A DNA stretch of 64,000 nucleotides, taken from positions 186,001 through 250,000 of the forward strand of contig NZ_LQOW01000028.1 of assembly GCF_002102185.1 (NCBI RefSeq), written 5' to 3'. Under the pieces are notes generated by a model. That model was not told where the DNA came from. It ran no database searches and was given only the letters and a program-made list of their open reading frames with translations. The position numbers and the translations under genes were made by a program. Source of the stretch: Mycobacterium fragae. GTDB taxonomy: Bacteria > Actinomycetota > Actinomycetes > Mycobacteriales > Mycobacteriaceae. Below are positions 61,702-64,000 of this stretch, one piece after another (positions within the stretch are counted from its first letter, which is position 1; the number at the start of each line of letters is the position of its first letter).

Positions 61702-62802
61702 ATGTCGCAGCCGCAAATCACAACGACTCCAGAGCAGGCCGAGGCGTTCGGCCGTGAACTCGACGCCATCAAGGAACGCGTGATGGCAGACCTCGGCGAA
61801 GAGGATGCCCAGTACATCCGCCGCGTCATCAAGGCGCAGCGCACGCTCGAAGTCGGCGGGCGCGCACTGCTGTTCGCCGGAATCTTGCCGCCGGCCTGGC
61901 TGGCCGGTACCGCGATGTTGGCGGTATCGAAGATCCTCGACAACATGGAGATCGGCCACAACGTCATGCACGGCCAATACGACTGGATGCGAGACCCGGC
62001 GATCTCAGGGCGCACCTTCGAATGGGACACCGCCTGCCCCGCCGACCAATGGCGGCACTCGCACAACTACATGCATCACACCCACACCAACATCGTGGGG
62101 ATGGACCGCGACATCGGTTACGGGATCCTGCGGATGAGCGAGGACCAGCCCTGGGGGCGGTACTTCCTGGGCAACCCGATCTATGCATTCCTGCTGATGG
62201 TGCTGTTCCAATACGGCGTCGCGCTGCACGAACTGGAAACCGAACGCATCCGGGCCGGCGAGATCCGGCTGGCCGACAAACGCGAGATCCTGCAAGGCAT
62301 TTGGCGCAAAACCCGTCGGCAAATGCTGAAGGACTACGTCGCATTCCCGTTGCTGGCAGGGCCATTCGCCCCGCTGGTGTTCGCCGGCAACATGTCGGCG
62401 AACCTCGTCCGCAACATCTGGTCCTACATGATCATCTTCTGCGGCCACTTCCCCGACGGCACACAGGAATTCACCGTCGAGGAGACCCAGAACGAGTCAC
62501 GCGGCATGTGGTACTTCCGCCAGATTCTGGGGTCGGCCAACCTGACCGGTGGCAAGCTCTTCCACTTGCTGTCCGGCAACCTGTCGCACCAGATCGAGCA
62601 TCACCTGTTTCCGGACATGCCCGCCCGCCGTTACGCGGAAATCGCACCCGCGGTGCGCGAGATCTGCCGGCGCTACGGCATCCCGTACAACTCGGGCCCG
62701 CTGCCCCGACAATTCGCGACCGTGGTGCGCAAGATCGTCAAACTGGCCTTACCGCCGAAGAAGTCGAGCGATGCCGAGGAGCCGGAGCTGGTCGCCGCGT
62801 GA
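61702..62802 (+). CDS. desA3: membrane fatty-acyl-CoA desaturase (DesA3-like)
   Basis: The 366-aa integral membrane desaturase has the three His boxes: HNVMH (H86), HSHNYMHH (from H119) and HQIEHH (from H296). These bind a di-iron centre. It introduces a cis double bond (delta-9 in the M. tuberculosis orthologue, giving oleate) with electrons from the reductase upstream. The TetR gene in the same locus suggests control by fatty-acid saturation. Confidence 0.92.
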   Translation: MSQPQITTTPEQAEAFGRELDAIKERVMADLGEEDAQYIRRVIKAQRTLEVGGRALLFAGILPPAWLAGTAMLAVSKILDNMEIGHNVMHGQYDWMRDPAISGRTFEWDTACPADQWRHSHNYMHHTHTNIVGMDRDIGYGILRMSEDQPWGRYFLGNPIYAFLLMVLFQYGVALHELETERIRAGEIRLADKREILQGIWRKTRRQMLKDYVAFPLLAGPFAPLVFAGNMSANLVRNIWSYMIIFCGHFPDGTQEFTVEETQNESRGMWYFRQILGSANLTGGKLFHLLSGNLSHQIEHHLFPDMPARRYAEIAPAVREICRRYGIPYNSGPLPRQFATVVRKIVKLALPPKKSSDAEEPELVAA

Positions 62803-62817
62803 GGGCGTCGTTGCACT

Positions 62818-62872
62818 GAAATTGCGCTCAGGGTCGTAATTTTCGCGAAATCACGACCCTACACGCAATCTC
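62818..62872. repeat. palindromic intergenic element after desA3
   Basis: An extended inverted repeat: AGGGTCGT (62830-62837) with ACGACCCT (62853-62860), flanked by ATTGCG (62821-62826) and CGCAAT (62864-62869), with TTTCGCGAAA at the centre. It can form a long hairpin between desA3 and the next hydrolase. It looks like a mycobacterial intergenic palindromic unit and may also end desA3 transcription. Confidence 0.55.
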
Positions 62873-62902
62873 GACGAGCGTGACGGCCTAGGCTATCGGC
62901 TC

Positions 62903-63787
62903 ATGGTTGATATGCCCGCCTTGGATGGCGTCGAGCACAAGTTCATCGACCTGGGCGAAGGTGTCACGATCCACGTCGCCGATGCCGGACCCGCAGACGG
63001 GCCGGCGGTGATGCTGGTGCACGGCTTCCCGCAGAACTGGTGGGAATGGCATGCGTTGATCGGACCGCTGGCCGCCGACGGCTACCGGGTGCTCTGTCCC
63101 GACCTGCGCGGGGCGGGCTGGAGCTCGGCGCCCCGCTCGCGCTATCTCAAGAACGACATGGCCGACGACCTGGCCGCCGTCCTGGACCGGCTCGACGTCG
63201 GACCGGTGAAGCTGGTCGCCCACGACTGGGGCGGGCCGGTCGCGTTCATCATGATGCTGCGCCACCCCGAGAAGGTCAGCGGATTCTTCGGAGTCAACAC
63301 CGTGGCGCCCTGGGTCAACCGCGACCTGAACATGGTCCGGCACATGTGGCGGTTCTGGTATCAAATCCCGATCATGCTTCCGGTGCTCGGTCCCCGCATG
63401 ATCTCCGATCCCAATGCCCGTTTTCCCCGGATGCTCATGTCGTGGGTCGGCGCCGGATTCACGCCGTCGGACGACGACGTCCACATGTATGGCGCGTGCA
63501 TGCGTCAACCCGGGCATGCGGTCGCCGGGTCGCGCTGGTACCGCACATTCCAGACCATCGAGATGCTGCGTTGGCTGCGCGGCGAATTCGATGACGCTCG
63601 CGTCGACGTGCCGGTGCGCTGGCTGCATGGCATGGGTGACCCGGTGATCACGCCGAGCCTGCTGCGCGGATACGGCAATCGGGCAAGCGATTTCGAGATC
63701 GAGTACGTCGACGGGGTCGGCCACTGGATCGTCGAAGAGCGCCCCGATCTGGTGCTGGACCGGCTGCGCGCCTTCCTCAAGCTCTGA
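62903..63787 (+). CDS. alpha/beta hydrolase, epoxide hydrolase-like
   Basis: The 294-aa protein has VMLVHGFPQNWWEW (HGFP oxyanion hole), an Asp nucleophile in LVAHDWGGPVAF and a C-terminal His in DGVGHWIVEE. This is the canonical soluble epoxide hydrolase/haloalkane dehalogenase layout. ATG 62903 or ATG 62912 may be the start. It is convergent with the Mop gene at the window edge. Confidence 0.87.
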   Translation: MVDMPALDGVEHKFIDLGEGVTIHVADAGPADGPAVMLVHGFPQNWWEWHALIGPLAADGYRVLCPDLRGAGWSSAPRSRYLKNDMADDLAAVLDRLDVGPVKLVAHDWGGPVAFIMMLRHPEKVSGFFGVNTVAPWVNRDLNMVRHMWRFWYQIPIMLPVLGPRMISDPNARFPRMLMSWVGAGFTPSDDDVHMYGACMRQPGHAVAGSRWYRTFQTIEMLRWLRGEFDDARVDVPVRWLHGMGDPVITPSLLRGYGNRASDFEIEYVDGVGHWIVEERPDLVLDRLRAFLKL

Positions 63788-63800
63788 GCAGCATCGGCGT

Positions 63801-64000
63801 TCAGTCGACGCCGATGGTCACCTCTGTCGCCTTGATGAACACTGTCGCCGGCTGACCGACCTTGAGATCGAGATTTTGCGCCGCCTCCTTGGTGATCGAG
63901 GACGTCACCACCTGGTCGCTGCCGTCGAGGCGGACCTTGACGGTGGCCATGACACTGCCCAGGTCGACCTCGTCGATAGTCCCTCTGAGCTGATTTCTCG
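63801..64000 (-). CDS. molybdopterin-binding (Mop/TOBE) protein, partial
   Basis: The reverse strand from the window end reads RNQLRGTIDEVDLGSVMATV, continues through TSSITKEAAQNLDL and ends KATEVTIGVD before TGA at 63801. This is a typical Mop/TOBE molybdate-binding domain (RNQLRG opening, KAxxVxIG ending). The 5' end lies outside the window, so it may be a stand-alone Mop protein or the tail of a larger regulator. Confidence 0.85.
   Translation of the reverse strand, partial: RNQLRGTIDEVDLGSVMATVKVRLDGSDQVVTSSITKEAAQNLDLKVGQPATVFIKATEVTIGVD

Overview
The window is high-GC actinobacterial DNA and almost certainly comes from a Mycobacterium (sensu lato). It carries antigen 85 (fbpC), an LdtMt1-like L,D-transpeptidase, pepA, treS-mak, fusA2, htdZ, a DesA3-type desaturase and a 13E12-type HNH/DUF222 protein. 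The order acyltransferase, ldtA, fusA2, PPOX protein, pepA, treS, mak, membrane protein, fbpC, htdZ follows, with insertions and losses, the M. tuberculosis Rv0111-Rv0133 neighbourhood as I remember it. No rRNA, tRNA, CRISPR array or complete insertion sequence was seen.

1-12.2 kb is lipid and alicyclic-acid catabolism. An IclR regulator faces a zinc-type dehydrogenase/SnoaL/SDR operon across a 17-bp palindrome. Then come an AhpD-like pair, an SDR, an acyl-CoA dehydrogenase with an enoyl-CoA hydratase, and an operon of two acyl-CoA ligases, a second crotonase and an SRPBCC protein. 12.2-13.6 kb is a single HNH/DUF222 gene.

13.6-29.3 kb is a large divergent degradation locus. Leftward run a beta-propeller SMP-30-like protein, a GntR/HutC regulator, two acyl-CoA ligases and an SDR. 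Rightward run an SDR, a Rieske oxygenase, a Baeyer-Villiger-type monooxygenase, a second SDR, a family III CoA-transferase, a ThDP-dependent enzyme and an aldehyde dehydrogenase. Two copies of a HutC-type operator lie in the divergent promoter. The substrate is not known; the enzyme set suggests oxygenation, ring or ester opening, CoA activation and ThDP-dependent C-C cleavage.

32.2-36.8 kb is the most striking region. A canonical M-box (ykoK) Mg2+ riboswitch precedes a 26-codon proline/Asp-containing leader ORF with a very strong ribosome site. A predicted anti-SD/anti-anti-SD switch, a strong hairpin, a 13-codon ORF and an unknown 99-aa protein follow. Two tandem long NRAMP-related transporters come next. 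Their TM1 and TM6 metal motifs are altered (DAGG and APW in place of DPGN and MPH), as expected for Mg2+ rather than Mn2+ transport.

36.8-64 kb is mostly core: a quinone-reductase-like MDR, a secreted lipase, ldtA, an isochorismatase-like hydrolase with scoA/scoB, fusA2, an SPFH protein, pepA, the trehalose to maltose-1-phosphate pair treS/mak, a DUF1275 membrane protein, fbpC, htdZ, hydrolases and SDRs. A DUF4185 (GH183-like) and DUF427 pair follows. A DesT-like TetR regulator is divergent from a ferredoxin reductase/desaturase operon with two operator-like palindromes. The window ends inside a molybdopterin-binding (Mop/TOBE) gene.
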